Assembly (NCBI GenBank): GCA_020855015.1
Contig: JAHKLP010000077.1
Span: 1 to 52,575, forward strand
Source of the DNA: Methanobacterium sp.
GTDB lineage: Archaea; Methanobacteriota; Methanobacteria; Methanobacteriales; Methanobacteriaceae
Direction: 5' to 3'
Length of the DNA stretch: 52,575 nucleotides
The notes under the pieces are model-generated. The model was not told the DNA's origin and searched no databases. It was given only the letters and a program-made list of their open reading frames with translations. This document shows positions 21,149 to 30,764 of this stretch, in pieces; position 1 is the first letter of the stretch, and each line of letters begins with the position of its first letter. A program made the position numbers and the translations under genes.

Positions 21149-22621
21149 TTATTTAAAAGCTTGTGGAATAAACTTTAAAAGGTCCGTGGCTTTAAAATTA
21201 TAACCATACTCTATTTCTGCCAAATCTCCGGCTCTACCATTAATATATGCTCCCAAGAAGGCAGCTTCAAATCCTTTGTGATCTTGAGCGAGCAGAGCTC
21301 CGATAAGACCAGCCAGACAATCCCCTGTACCACCAACAGTCATTCCTGGATTTCCAGTATTATTTAACCTCAGTTTATCATTTCGCGCTATTATATCCAC
21401 TTTTCCCTTCAACAGAGCAGTAGTGCCTGATTCTGTTGATACCTCTCGAACCACCCCTATTCGACTTTTCAAATCTCGAGGAACTCCATGACCTGAAAAT
21501 TCCATGAACTCTCCAGCATGAGGAGTGATAACAGTTTCATTATTTCTTCGAGGTAAAACACCAGGACCTATAAGTTTAAGAGCATCAGCATCTATCACAA
21601 TCGGTTTTTCGATTTCAACCACCAGATCATTGACAGCTAGGGATGTTTCATCTTCTCTACCAATTCCACAGCCAATCACAACTGAATCAAATTTTTCAGA
21701 TAGTTTAACTATCTCATCTGTGTCTTTAGGATTTAAGAAATCCTCAGACAAACCCCTAACAATCAAGTCAGGAGAGTAAGATCTTATAATTGATGATAAC
21801 TCCCGGGGACATGCTACCACTGCAATATCAACACCAGCTGCAAGTGATGAAAGGGCAGCAAGGGCTGGTGCACCTGAATACTCCTTACTACCCCCTATTA
21901 TTAAAACTCTACCATTTTGACCCTTATGGGACATATTATCCCTATTTACTAGCCTTAAAAGATCTCCAGGCCCTGTAAACAGTTCTGCTTCTTTTGGTAT
22001 TCCAATATCGCAAACTTCTATACTGCCCACATATTCCACACTGGCTATATTCAGACCTACTTTCACTTTATGGAAAGTAACCGTGACATCAGCACGAACT
22101 GCTTTATCAGTGACCATACCTGATCCAGGATCAACACCAGTCGGAACATCAACAGCGATTTTAAATCCCTTAGATTGGTTTATTACATCTACCGCACTGG
22201 ATATGGGTTCTCTGAGATTTCCTCTAACACCAGTACCAAGAAGAGCATCCACAATTACTTCAGAATCATTTTCATGGAGGGATGATGAGTCCTTAATAAC
22301 TTCGATCTTCAATGGACTGACTCCCTGACTGATTTTATTCAGAACTTCCCAGTTCAATCGAGTTTCTTCTGATTTTATAAGATCAGGATCAGATAAAAAG
22401 AATACTTCAACTTCAAAACCCCTATTAAGAATATATCTAGCCGCTACTAGCCCATCACCACCGTTTCCACCATTACCCGCATAAATGGCAACTTTGCAAG
22501 GATCCCTACTTTGAATAATCCTATGGGCCAGACATCTTCCAGCATTTTCCATTAGAGAAGTTCTGGGAATGCCCATGGCATCTGCGTTGGCATCGACAAC
22601 CATCATGTCCTTCGGAGTCAT
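21149..22621 (-). CDS. nnr: Bifunctional NAD(P)H-hydrate repair enzyme
   Basis: This 490-residue fusion has an N-terminal epimerase domain (YjeF_N, about 1-215; ATP-free Rossmann-like with GNGGNGGDGLVAARY near 49-63) and a C-terminal ADP/ATP-dependent dehydratase domain (about 225-485). The latter has GGSKEYSGAPALAA and the catalytic NPGMTVGGTGDCLAG motif. Together they repair NADH and NADPH damaged by hydration. The length is normal for the bifunctional form. A 14-base palindrome CTTATAATTATAAG (22632-22645) before the ATG probably includes the TATA box; it is so close that the leader must be very short. Confidence 0.94.
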   Translation of the reverse strand: MTPKDMMVVDANADAMGIPRTSLMENAGRCLAHRIIQSRDPCKVAIYAGNGGNGGDGLVAARYILNRGFEVEVFFLSDPDLIKSEETRLNWEVLNKISQGVSPLKIEVIKDSSSLHENDSEVIVDALLGTGVRGNLREPISSAVDVINQSKGFKIAVDVPTGVDPGSGMVTDKAVRADVTVTFHKVKVGLNIASVEYVGSIEVCDIGIPKEAELFTGPGDLLRLVNRDNMSHKGQNGRVLIIGGSKEYSGAPALAALSSLAAGVDIAVVACPRELSSIIRSYSPDLIVRGLSEDFLNPKDTDEIVKLSEKFDSVVIGCGIGREDETSLAVNDLVVEIEKPIVIDADALKLIGPGVLPRRNNETVITPHAGEFMEFSGHGVPRDLKSRIGVVREVSTESGTTALLKGKVDIIARNDKLRLNNTGNPGMTVGGTGDCLAGLIGALLAQDHKGFEAAFLGAYINGRAGDLAEIEYGYNFKATDLLKFIPQAFK

Positions 22622-22623
22622 GT

Positions 22624-22660
<37 letters not shown>

Positions 22661-22759
22661 CCATGCCCCCTATTGATTCCCTAAATTAATAATTCCAAAA
22701 ATGATTGTTTAGATAAAAAAAATGTAGATGAAAATAAATGGTCGCATCATGGTGATGTT

Positions 22760-24685
22760 TTGCAAGCTCCAAATTCAATGCCTCTTGTTCCTTCAATTCC
22801 TTTTTCAGTGATTAAATATCCAGTAATTGCAGTAATAGCATTGTTAACTTATGGTTTTATCGGATCAACTTTAATAATGCGACTGGACATAATTAATGCA
22901 TTGTATTTCACTGTTATAACAACAGCAACCGTGGGTTATGGGGATATAAGCCCCCAAAGTCCCTTACAAAAATTTTTTGTGGTTACCCTTGTACTTGGAG
23001 GGGCCAGTTTAATTGCTTATGCATTTACTTTAATTATAATGGTGGTTTCCATGACTGTAGAAGATATTACATCAGGAGCAAGACATAGAAGAATGCTCAG
23101 AGCCGCTAAAAACCATTTCATACTTTGCGGCTATGGGAGAGTGGGTAGCACCGTCCATAATGAGCTTTTAAAAAGAAATCAGAGTGTTGTGATTATAGAA
23201 AAGAACCAAATGATCGTTGAAAAGGAGTTATGGGCTGATCCGGACGTTTTAGCCATACATGGAGATGCTACTGATGAAGGCATTATGGCAGATGCTGGTA
23301 TAACGAGCGCCAGAGGGGTTATCATTACCACTGGCGATGATGTGGACAACCTTTTTATAACTCTAACTGCACGAGAAATACATCCTGACATCTGGATCGT
23401 TACCAGAGCCAGTAAAAAAGTAAATATCAAAAGATTATATCATTCAGGAGCAAATAAAGTAATATCCCCAGAAAGTAGTGGTGCTGAGGATATCTATTTT
23501 GCAGCCATCCAACCCACAATCATGAAGATCACAGAAATGCATGACGTTTCAGACATCCGAAAAGAATCAGAAATCATCCTCAAACACGGTTGCACCCTTG
23601 AAAACATCGAATATCATCTTCCAGAGTTCAAGGAACCCCTTGCGAGGAAAATTGGCATCACAAAAATAGATGAATTGGACCGGTTTTTAGAGAGTCTAGA
23701 TAAAGATCCTAAAAGAAAAAAATCCCTCGAAAGAATATATGAATCAGTAAGCGGTATTCACTCCCACTGGATCTCAGGACCTGATAAAGAAACCCTTGGA
23801 AAGGTAGCAGAGGAACTAAAAAAAGAAGGATACCTTCTCGGAGTGGATCTTAACGAAGAAGAGATCAAAGAAGCAGCACAAAAGTATGGTAGACTGGTTG
23901 AAGTGGTTATAAAACCAGAAATTAAGATCACTGAAAACCATACCGTTTTAGATATCCGAGAAGAAGCAGAAATTATCTTAAAACACAGTTGTACTCTTGA
24001 AGATATCGAATACTACCTTCCCGGCTTCCACGAACCTCTTAAAAGGAAGGTCGGCCTTTCAGAGACCAAAGAAATGGAAAGATTCCTAAAACGACTTGAA
24101 GAAGATTCAGCCAGAACGGAAGCCCTGGAAAGACTTTACACCCTATCTGGCGGAGGTATACATTCCCACCATATATCAGGACCAGACACCAAAAGTCTCG
24201 AAAGCGTTGAAAAAGATCTTAAAAAGAAAGGATTCCTTTTAGGAGTAAATCTGAGCCAGGAAGAGGTTTTCAAGAAGATTAAAGAGTATGGAAGAGTTAG
24301 CGAACTCTTAATCCGCCATGACCCTGGAGCAACTGATGACAAAAAAATTATAATCAGCAATGGAGGCAGAATATTAGATTCAAAACATTATCTGCCTGGT
24401 TTAGAGCAAGTAGTAACCCGGAAATTGTATTTAAAAGATGATGAAGACCTTGAAAGATGTGAAGAAGAATATAACAAACCAGAGGCCAAGAGATCTCTGG
24501 ATACCTTATCCCAGATATCCAAGAATATTCACTCACACACCGTATCGGCTGCAGATGATAAAACTATAAAAAAGATAATTAAAGTCCTTGATAAGTCTGG
24601 ATTATTATTAGGAGCAGATCTTCCTGAAAATGAGATATGGGATATTGTTGAAAATGCAGAAACTGCTGCTTTTTGCGTGGAATAA
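22760..24685 (+). CDS. Potassium channel with RCK domain and a novel triple-repeat C-terminus
   Basis: This 641-residue protein has a two-helix K+ channel pore like MthK: helix 1 about 20-40, filter TATVGYGD (about 55-62), helix 2 about 72-98. An RCK-N (TrkA-N) nucleotide-binding domain follows (GYGRVGS at 124-130). In place of the usual RCK-C are three tandem copies of a domain of about 125-134 residues, near 255-387, 388-514 and 515-641. Each has a YxLP(E/G)(F/L) motif and an IHSHxxS motif (H334/H336, H468/H470, H591/H593). I do not recognise that repeat; it may sense a metal or ligand. The start is TTG, set by GGTGAT three bases upstream; no ATG fits until residue 7. Confidence 0.85.
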   Translation: MQAPNSMPLVPSIPFSVIKYPVIAVIALLTYGFIGSTLIMRLDIINALYFTVITTATVGYGDISPQSPLQKFFVVTLVLGGASLIAYAFTLIIMVVSMTVEDITSGARHRRMLRAAKNHFILCGYGRVGSTVHNELLKRNQSVVIIEKNQMIVEKELWADPDVLAIHGDATDEGIMADAGITSARGVIITTGDDVDNLFITLTAREIHPDIWIVTRASKKVNIKRLYHSGANKVISPESSGAEDIYFAAIQPTIMKITEMHDVSDIRKESEIILKHGCTLENIEYHLPEFKEPLARKIGITKIDELDRFLESLDKDPKRKKSLERIYESVSGIHSHWISGPDKETLGKVAEELKKEGYLLGVDLNEEEIKEAAQKYGRLVEVVIKPEIKITENHTVLDIREEAEIILKHSCTLEDIEYYLPGFHEPLKRKVGLSETKEMERFLKRLEEDSARTEALERLYTLSGGGIHSHHISGPDTKSLESVEKDLKKKGFLLGVNLSQEEVFKKIKEYGRVSELLIRHDPGATDDKKIIISNGGRILDSKHYLPGLEQVVTRKLYLKDDEDLERCEEEYNKPEAKRSLDTLSQISKNIHSHTVSAADDKTIKKIIKVLDKSGLLLGADLPENEIWDIVENAETAAFCVE

Positions 24686-24719
24686 ATAAAAAAAGGAGTA
24701 AAAAAGGAAATATTTACTC

Positions 24720-25613
24720 TTAAATCATGTCTTTAAGCCATATTTGGTATGCACCAAGAGTTCCACCATAATTTCCGGCGTAGATCCTTTTAACACCTGG
24801 TACCTTTACTGCTGCGGCTATTCCTACTTTCATTGCTTTTTTAATGGCATCTTCGCCAACACCATCAATCACAATTTCATAAATACCCTTTACATCTGCA
24901 GGAATGTCACTTTCTACCTCTTCACACAAGCTGGGACAGAATTTTTCATTGGTGGTGGCAGACATGAACTTGTATTTATTGGAACCAATCTTGGAACCAG
25001 AGGCAACTATACCCCCAGGGAATGGAGTTATTGTTCCTTCAACATTTCCGATTGCATCTACTGCAACTTCAGCACCTACAAGGGCTGCAGTTTGATTTTC
25101 AGCCATTACAAAGAAGTTTCCTCCAGCTACTCCTTTTTTAATTCCCAGTTCACCCTCAATAACGAATTCTCCAGACATGATGGGAATCATGTAAACTTTT
25201 CTGCCAGCTATAGTTCCTTCCTTCTCGTAACCATCACCGAAGAATTTAAGTTTAAATCCTACTTTAAGCTTTTCATCAGCATCTGCCCCCATATCATCAA
25301 ATACGGAAGTGGTTGCAGCTGTAAGAACACATTGACCAATTCTTTCCAGTAACTGATGCTCTAATTCATCCTTTTTTGGGTGGCAGATCATTACCACATA
25401 ACCTGGTCTTCCGTCTGGGGTTTCGGAAGGAGGCACATAACGGTCTATCCCTGCTTCTGCAGGGCACATTATAACGGATGACCCGAATCCAACTGTTTCT
25501 TCTGCTGCGATCTTTGCGAATTTTTTAGTAGCTGCTGTAATTAAAAATTTAGAGACGTAAATATCAAAAGCTTCGGCGAATGTGTCTTCTACCTCTACAC
25601 CATCAATTTTCAT
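24720..25613 (-). CDS. ftr: Formylmethanofuran-tetrahydromethanopterin formyltransferase
   Basis: This enzyme transfers the formyl group from formylmethanofuran to tetrahydromethanopterin, the second step of CO2 reduction to methane. From the ATG at 25613 (MKIDGVEVEDTFAEAFDIYV) it is 297 residues, exactly the usual family length. A longer reading from a GTG at 25622 uses the ribosome binding site GGAGTG itself and is unlikely. Conserved blocks: VIMCPAEAGIDRYVPPSETP, DGRPGYVVMICHPKK and ITPFPGGIVASGSKIGSNKY. It lies 20 bases after a small flavoprotein gene and is probably cotranscribed with it. Confidence 0.94.
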   Translation of the reverse strand: MKIDGVEVEDTFAEAFDIYVSKFLITAATKKFAKIAAEETVGFGSSVIMCPAEAGIDRYVPPSETPDGRPGYVVMICHPKKDELEHQLLERIGQCVLTAATTSVFDDMGADADEKLKVGFKLKFFGDGYEKEGTIAGRKVYMIPIMSGEFVIEGELGIKKGVAGGNFFVMAENQTAALVGAEVAVDAIGNVEGTITPFPGGIVASGSKIGSNKYKFMSATTNEKFCPSLCEEVESDIPADVKGIYEIVIDGVGEDAIKKAMKVGIAAAVKVPGVKRIYAGNYGGTLGAYQIWLKDMI

Positions 25614-25633
25614 TAAAAACACTCCTTTAACTA

Positions 25634-26026
25634 TTAAGCTATCTTCTTACCTTTGTCACCAACTTTAACTGAGTATATTTCAGTTATAGTTATTACAATA
25701 GCAGCTTTAGGCTTCGGAGCCAGTGGATTGACTTCTTTAACCCATTCAACAACTGCATCAAAATGTTCTCCATCTTTAAATATTTCAACAGTTCCTTTAA
25801 ATTGGTAAGGATGGCGTGCAACATCTTGAACTACGAAGGACACTTTAGGATTCTTTTCCAGATTAGCCCTGCTTTTAACCATGTAACTATCTGCGATTAA
25901 AACCGTCTTGTTATCCAATGGTTTGATGAATCCAATAGGTACCACGTTTGGAACTCCGTCTGGAGTGGCGGTTGCAACATAGGCTCTTTCCTTTTCGATA
26001 ACTTCCATCATTTCTTCGTTCAACAT
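25634..26026 (-). CDS. Pyridoxamine 5'-phosphate oxidase-like flavoprotein
   Basis: This 130-residue protein has the split-barrel FMN-binding fold. The order of elements fits: YVATATPDGVPNVVPIGF (strands 1-2), DSYMVKSRANLEKNPKVSFV (flavin-phosphate-binding loop) and a last strand. Members bind FMN or coenzyme F420 and catalyse small redox reactions; which cofactor is used here cannot be told. GGAGGTC precedes the ATG and a TATTTAAA near 26065 is a fair TATA box. It is upstream of ftr with a 20-base gap, suggesting one operon. Confidence 0.82.
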   Translation of the reverse strand: MLNEEMMEVIEKERAYVATATPDGVPNVVPIGFIKPLDNKTVLIADSYMVKSRANLEKNPKVSFVVQDVARHPYQFKGTVEIFKDGEHFDAVVEWVKEVNPLAPKPKAAIVITITEIYSVKVGDKGKKIA

Positions 26027-26232
26027 TTAAAAGACCTCCATTTGCCCATAATGACATGGTGTGTTTAAATAGCAAATAAATAATGATTGATTTACATCCT
26101 TTTATAATCTTTTTGATTTAATTTTTGTGAAAATAAAAACACTCCTGAATTTTGACAATGAATTAAACCCTTGAATAAAAATATCTATAAAAAAAATATG
26201 ACAAAAATAATGTAAAATTAGTAAATTCATGA

Positions 26233-27249
26233 TTAGAGTTTTTTAGACAATTTTTCCACTGCATCAGCACCAAAGTAGGGTAAAACTGCCACTCCTAAAA
26301 TAGTTGTCATCCAGAAGGATATCAAACGCTCCACTATGGTGGCGGCTGCGCTCACTGATGGGGGGATACCTGCATAGGAATAAAGGAGTATCATCATACC
26401 ATCAACAGCTCCTAAACCGCCAGGAAGCAAAGGAATCATACCGATTAAGGTTGAAATAACAAAAACCACTCCTATGATCTCCACTGGGGCGTTAATATTT
26501 AGAGCAAGGAAAATTACATAAACACGGAAAATTTCAAGACCCCATATAAGAAAAGATAACGGTATTCCGTATAAAAGAACCCTGCGGTCGGTTATCATAA
26601 TCTTCATACTATCCTGAAAACCTTCAACAGCATTGATGGCTTTCTCTTCGATTCTGTCGTGTATTTTACTGGAAATTCGTTTTATAATTCTTAAAACCCA
26701 TCTGATGGTTCGATCACCAAATTCACGGTTTAAAGACATGTATAAGGCCAGCAGGAAAATAATGATTAAAAATATGAGGCATATTATCAGGGTGATGATC
26801 ATCCATTGAGGTAGTTTTATGTAGAGAACTGCCATGATGATGGTTATTACGGCTAAAGCTATGAATGGAAAGGTATCAAGACCTCTATCTGCAATTACGG
26901 TTGCAAAGGCATTTTCGGTGGGAGATTGAGAATATTTGGCCAATATATACGCCCTAACAGGTTCACCTCCACCCCTACCACTTGGTGTCAGATTGTTAAT
27001 AGCCAATCCCACCAGGAGCATGGGTAATAATTGTCTTCTTTTAATGGATATGTCTAATGATGAAATGGTTATGGCCCATCTTTCAGTCCAAAGACCATAT
27101 ATTACTAGCTGAATAACCAAAGCTAGGGCAAGATACCAGGGATTTGCCTGTTTTATGGCACTTTCTATCTTTTCAGGGCCGATTAAGAACACCATTATTG
27201 CCAGCACACCAATACCTGCCAGCATCAAAAGTAAGGTTTTATGCTTCAA
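26233..27249 (-). CDS. UPF0104/flippase-like integral membrane protein
   Basis: This 338-residue protein has about eight membrane helices and belongs to the lysylphosphatidylglycerol synthase TM region/UPF0104 family. Family motifs are NNLTPSGRGGGEPVRAYIL (about 88-106) and LIGMIPLLPGGLGAVDGMMI (about 270-290). Members lack the catalytic domain of MprF and are thought to move lipids or polyprenyl-linked sugars across the membrane. There are no partner genes close by to narrow the substrate. Confidence 0.82.
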   Translation of the reverse strand: MKHKTLLLMLAGIGVLAIMVFLIGPEKIESAIKQANPWYLALALVIQLVIYGLWTERWAITISSLDISIKRRQLLPMLLVGLAINNLTPSGRGGGEPVRAYILAKYSQSPTENAFATVIADRGLDTFPFIALAVITIIMAVLYIKLPQWMIITLIICLIFLIIIFLLALYMSLNREFGDRTIRWVLRIIKRISSKIHDRIEEKAINAVEGFQDSMKIMITDRRVLLYGIPLSFLIWGLEIFRVYVIFLALNINAPVEIIGVVFVISTLIGMIPLLPGGLGAVDGMMILLYSYAGIPPSVSAAATIVERLISFWMTTILGVAVLPYFGADAVEKLSKKL

Positions 27250-27380
27250 TAAAAATCCCCTATAATATCTTTAATTCAACTCAACCCCTTTATATTGCCA
27301 TAATAGTGATTAATAATCGTTTAACCATCAACTGATATTAAAATATTGTCTCCAAAACATCAATAAAACAATGGATATAA

Positions 27381-27863
27381 TCAAAGTCTAACCAATTCCC
27401 AACTCAAATCAGTAGTATCAAGAAGTATAATAGTTTTTTGGCCAGATAAATACCCACATGTCTCCCCGGGATTAACAACAATTGTTTTTCCTTCTGTTAC
27501 ATTCATTTGGTGGGTGTGACCCCTTATAACCATATCATAATTGCCGCTTTTCTGCAGTGCATCCACCAGGGCTTGGTTTGTTCCGTGGATTACCGCGATC
27601 TTTCTTCCATTAATCTTTAATTCCTTAAAGTCTTCCAGGATACATAGTTTTTCATATGCCGATTTCAAACCCTGCCTTTCACCATCATTGTTTCCAAAGA
27701 TAGCCTCTAGGGGAGCATGAAGTTTTTCAAATTCCATTGCAGTGAAAGGAGATATAAGATCCCCTGCATGGATAACCATTTTTACTTCAGCTTGGTTAAA
27801 CACTTCTAATGCGCTTCTGATGGCGTTTAGATTATCATGGCTGTCTGACATAATTCCTATCAT
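27381..27863 (-). CDS. YfcE-type metallophosphoesterase
   Basis: This 160-residue phosphodiesterase of the calcineurin-like fold has all metal-binding blocks: GIMSDSHDN (3-11), HAGDL (32-36), GNND (57-60), IHGT and GHTHQ. The length equals that of YfcE/MJ0936-like phosphodiesterases. Activity on simple phosphodiesters such as cyclic or aryl phosphates is known for relatives; the cell substrate is not. Confidence 0.9.
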   Translation of the reverse strand: MIGIMSDSHDNLNAIRSALEVFNQAEVKMVIHAGDLISPFTAMEFEKLHAPLEAIFGNNDGERQGLKSAYEKLCILEDFKELKINGRKIAVIHGTNQALVDALQKSGNYDMVIRGHTHQMNVTEGKTIVVNPGETCGYLSGQKTIILLDTTDLSWELVRL

Positions 27864-28224
27864 TTATTATCCCTCAAAATGGAATAATCAACCAAAAATT
27901 ACAGTAAGCACTATGTTATCAGAGCATATATAATTTTTCATAAATAATAAACAAAGAAAAGGGATGAAGAGTTATGAACTTTTTACTTAATCTATAAACC
28001 TTAAACAAACATAAATAAGCTATAACATAATTGTAAATAACCATATGATATTTAATTTTTGAACATTTCATTTAAATCTATTAGGACGCTTTTTAGGGCA
28101 TTAATGAAATTTTTTAAATACTTCCTCACTTATTATTCCTAGCTGGATTATGTGAGTTTTATTAGGTAGTTTGAATATAGATAAAACTAGAAAAAATTTC
28201 TAATTTGGAAAAGGAGGTTAATAG
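27864..28224. other. Divergent promoter region between the phosphodiesterase and slipin genes
   Basis: These 361 AT-rich bases have no coding frame. TTTTTAAATA near 28108-28118 could be the slipin TATA box. AAAAGGAGG at 28209-28217 is the slipin ribosome binding site. I see no repeat or structure that stands out. Confidence 0.5.
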
Positions 28225-29010
28225 ATGGATTTATTTACCATGATCATTGTTGGCATAGTAATACTGATTATACTGGGACTTTCCATTAGGATCGTGAATC
28301 AGTACGAGCGGGGGGTTGTTTTCAGATTAGGAAAAGTCATAGGAGTTAGAGAACCTGGACTCCGTATAATAATTCCCCTGGTTGACAGGATGGTCAAACC
28401 ATCACTCAGGATTGTGACCATGCCCATACCAGCACAGAAGATCATAACCCAAGACAACATAACCATTGATGTAGCGGCGGTGGCTTACTTTAAAGTGTTG
28501 GATGCTTACCGGGCAGTAGTAGAGATTGAAGATTATAACCGTGCTGTTAACCAAATATCCCAGACCACAGTAAGAAGCGTTGTGGGACAATTCACCCTGG
28601 ATGAAGTTTTATCCGAGACTCCTAAAGTCAACACACGTATCCAGGAAATTATCGATGAACACAGCGAACCTTGGGGTATAAAGGTAACAACAGTTGAGAT
28701 AAAAGACATTAAATTACCAGATAGCATGCAAAGAGCTATTGCCCTGCAAGCTGAAGCTGAAAGGGAGAAAAGGGCTAAAATCATATCTGCTGAAGGTGAA
28801 TATCTTGCTGCTGGAAAACTGGGAGAAGCTGCTGATATCATAGCCGAACACCCTATAGCATTGCAACTGAGGACCATGCAAGTCTTAAGTAATATTTCAA
28901 CTGAACAAAACTCCACTATAGTCTTCCCTGCCCAGATATTAAACACTCTAAGAGATATTAAAGATTTCATGGGATCAGAACTGGAAGTTATTGAAAAAAA
29001 CAAAAAATAA
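28225..29010 (+). CDS. Slipin (stomatin/SPFH family membrane protein)
   Basis: This 261-residue protein has one N-terminal membrane helix (about 4-22) followed by a band-7/SPFH domain. NQYERGVVFRLGK, EPGLRIIIPLVDR and the AEAEREKRAKIISAEGE coiled segment are typical of prokaryotic slipins. Slipins form large rings in the membrane and regulate neighbouring proteins, often with an NfeD-like protease; no nfeD is adjacent here. The ribosome binding site GGAGG is seven bases before the ATG. Confidence 0.92.
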   Translation: MDLFTMIIVGIVILIILGLSIRIVNQYERGVVFRLGKVIGVREPGLRIIIPLVDRMVKPSLRIVTMPIPAQKIITQDNITIDVAAVAYFKVLDAYRAVVEIEDYNRAVNQISQTTVRSVVGQFTLDEVLSETPKVNTRIQEIIDEHSEPWGIKVTTVEIKDIKLPDSMQRAIALQAEAEREKRAKIISAEGEYLAAGKLGEAADIIAEHPIALQLRTMQVLSNISTEQNSTIVFPAQILNTLRDIKDFMGSELEVIEKNKK

Positions 29011-29233
29011 CTAGACAATGATAGTTAGATTGGAAGAATATGACTTTAATTAACATACGTTAATAATAACTTCATACATTATTTTTTTCCAATAGATTAA
29101 AAGAATTTAACTTAAAACAGCCAATATACTATGCTAAAATTGGGATGTTCATCACTATGAATATTTTTTTAAAATTTTCACCATTAAATGACAAATTTCT
29201 GATAAATCTGCCTTAGTCAGACTTTCTAGTGAA

Positions 29234-29244
29234 ATTTATATATT
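29234..29244 (+). promoter_or_regulatory. TATA box of trkH, leaderless message
   Basis: ATTTATATATT is centred 29 bases before the trkH ATG at 29268, so transcription should begin at about the start codon. No ribosome binding site is seen in the 20 bases before the ATG, which agrees with a leaderless transcript. Confidence 0.5.
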
Positions 29245-29267
29245 AGATTGTTTATCGATCAGATTAT

Positions 29268-30698
29268 ATGAGAAACTATCTTGGGAAGAAAGATTTGTTA
29301 TTAATAGCCAATCCTCTGGGCATAATAATGCAAGGTATTGGTGTTGTAGTTCTTATACCCCTAATCATAGCAATTATATATGGTGAATCAAACTTTATTG
29401 AATTTATAGTATTTGGATTTTTATCAATTGGATTAGGATACATCCTCAGAAGATTACCGTCAGATTACAACCGGTTAAAGCTCAAACATGGGATGATAAT
29501 TGCCTCCATAGCATGGTTATGGGCCGCGCTAATCGGAAGCTTTTGTCTAATGTACGGCACTAACATAGATTTTTTAAACGCTTATTTTGAGAGTATGTCC
29601 GCCTGGAGTGGAAGTGGCCTCAGTATCTACACTGATGTAGAGATACTGCCCAAATCAATTCTGTTTTTAAGAAGTCTAGAACAGTGGGTTGGAGGGCTTG
29701 GAGTCGTCATTGTAGTCATAGGAATTTTAATACGGCCCGGGACAGCTGCAGCACGGCTATACAAATCAGAAGCACGTGATGAGAAGATAAAACCAAGCAT
29801 CGCCAGTACTGTGAAAACAATCTGGTGGATATACCTTTTATACACTGTTATGGGAATTGTTCTCTATGTGTTAGCCGGTATGCATCTTTTTGATGCCATC
29901 AACAATACTTTTACCAATCTTTCCACTGGTGGTATGTCCATTAAGAATAATAATATTGGTTCCTACAACAGCATAGCCATCTATATTATCACCATGATCC
30001 TGATGATCATTGGAGGAACCAGTTTTTTGATTCATTACAAAGCTTTAAAGGGACGTGTTCAAGATGTTTTGAAGGACATCCAGTTTCAAGCTATGCTAAT
30101 TATAATCTGCGTGTTTTCTATACTTCTGATTGTTTTTTCAAAATTGGCAACCATAGATTCTGTTTTTTTTGTTGTCAGCGCTCTCAGCTGTTGTGGATCA
30201 AGCATACAATCCACAAATGTCATGATTAACTGGTCAGACTATATCAAGATAATTATACTCGGAGCCATGATCATTGGAATGTCCGCAGGTTCTACCACCG
30301 GAGCTATCAAACTTATAAGAGTAGTCACCATCTTCAAAGGAATGTATTGGGAGATCAAAAGGATATTATCTCCCCAAGGTACAGTCATTCCTCGCAGAAT
30401 TAGTGGAAAATTAGTGGAAGATGTTGAAATTAGAGAAGCGGGAAGTTACACGTTTATATACTTTTTTTTCATGTTTATTAGCTGGTTAGTCCTAATGTAC
30501 TATGGATATGATGGTATCAATTCACTTTTTGAAGTAGCGTCAGCTCAAGGTAATGTAGGACTTTCCATGGGGATAGTGTCTCCAAATATGCCTGAAATAG
30601 CTAAGATTCTTCTAATATTTAACATGTGGATAGGAAGACTTGAAATTATACCTGCTCTAGTATTATTTAAAGGTCTAATGGATATCTTCAGAAGATAA
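29268..30698 (+). CDS. trkH: TrkH-type potassium uptake protein
   Basis: This 476-residue membrane protein consists of four helix-pore-helix units. The pore segments are recognisable: WSGSGLSIYTD (about 113), LSTGGMSIKNNNIG (about 226), SCCGSSIQSTN (about 305) and QGNVGLSMGIVSP (about 430), each with the central Gly of the K+ filter. TrkH normally works with a soluble TrkA RCK protein; none is adjacent, although a channel with RCK domain lies 4.6 kb upstream. The message is probably leaderless. Confidence 0.92.
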   Translation: MRNYLGKKDLLLIANPLGIIMQGIGVVVLIPLIIAIIYGESNFIEFIVFGFLSIGLGYILRRLPSDYNRLKLKHGMIIASIAWLWAALIGSFCLMYGTNIDFLNAYFESMSAWSGSGLSIYTDVEILPKSILFLRSLEQWVGGLGVVIVVIGILIRPGTAAARLYKSEARDEKIKPSIASTVKTIWWIYLLYTVMGIVLYVLAGMHLFDAINNTFTNLSTGGMSIKNNNIGSYNSIAIYIITMILMIIGGTSFLIHYKALKGRVQDVLKDIQFQAMLIIICVFSILLIVFSKLATIDSVFFVVSALSCCGSSIQSTNVMINWSDYIKIIILGAMIIGMSAGSTTGAIKLIRVVTIFKGMYWEIKRILSPQGTVIPRRISGKLVEDVEIREAGSYTFIYFFFMFISWLVLMYYGYDGINSLFEVASAQGNVGLSMGIVSPNMPEIAKILLIFNMWIGRLEIIPALVLFKGLMDIFRR

Positions 30699-30764
30699 AA
30701 TTAAAGATAAAATTAATGTTTCAATAAAATAATCCCTTTTAGCTAAAAAAAAGAGTTTTATATT

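Noticed and set aside
24744..25352. A 202-codon plus-strand reading opposite ftr
   Set aside because: The strand opposite is a highly conserved enzyme gene; the reading has no ribosome binding site and an abnormal content of Phe, Tyr and Cys.
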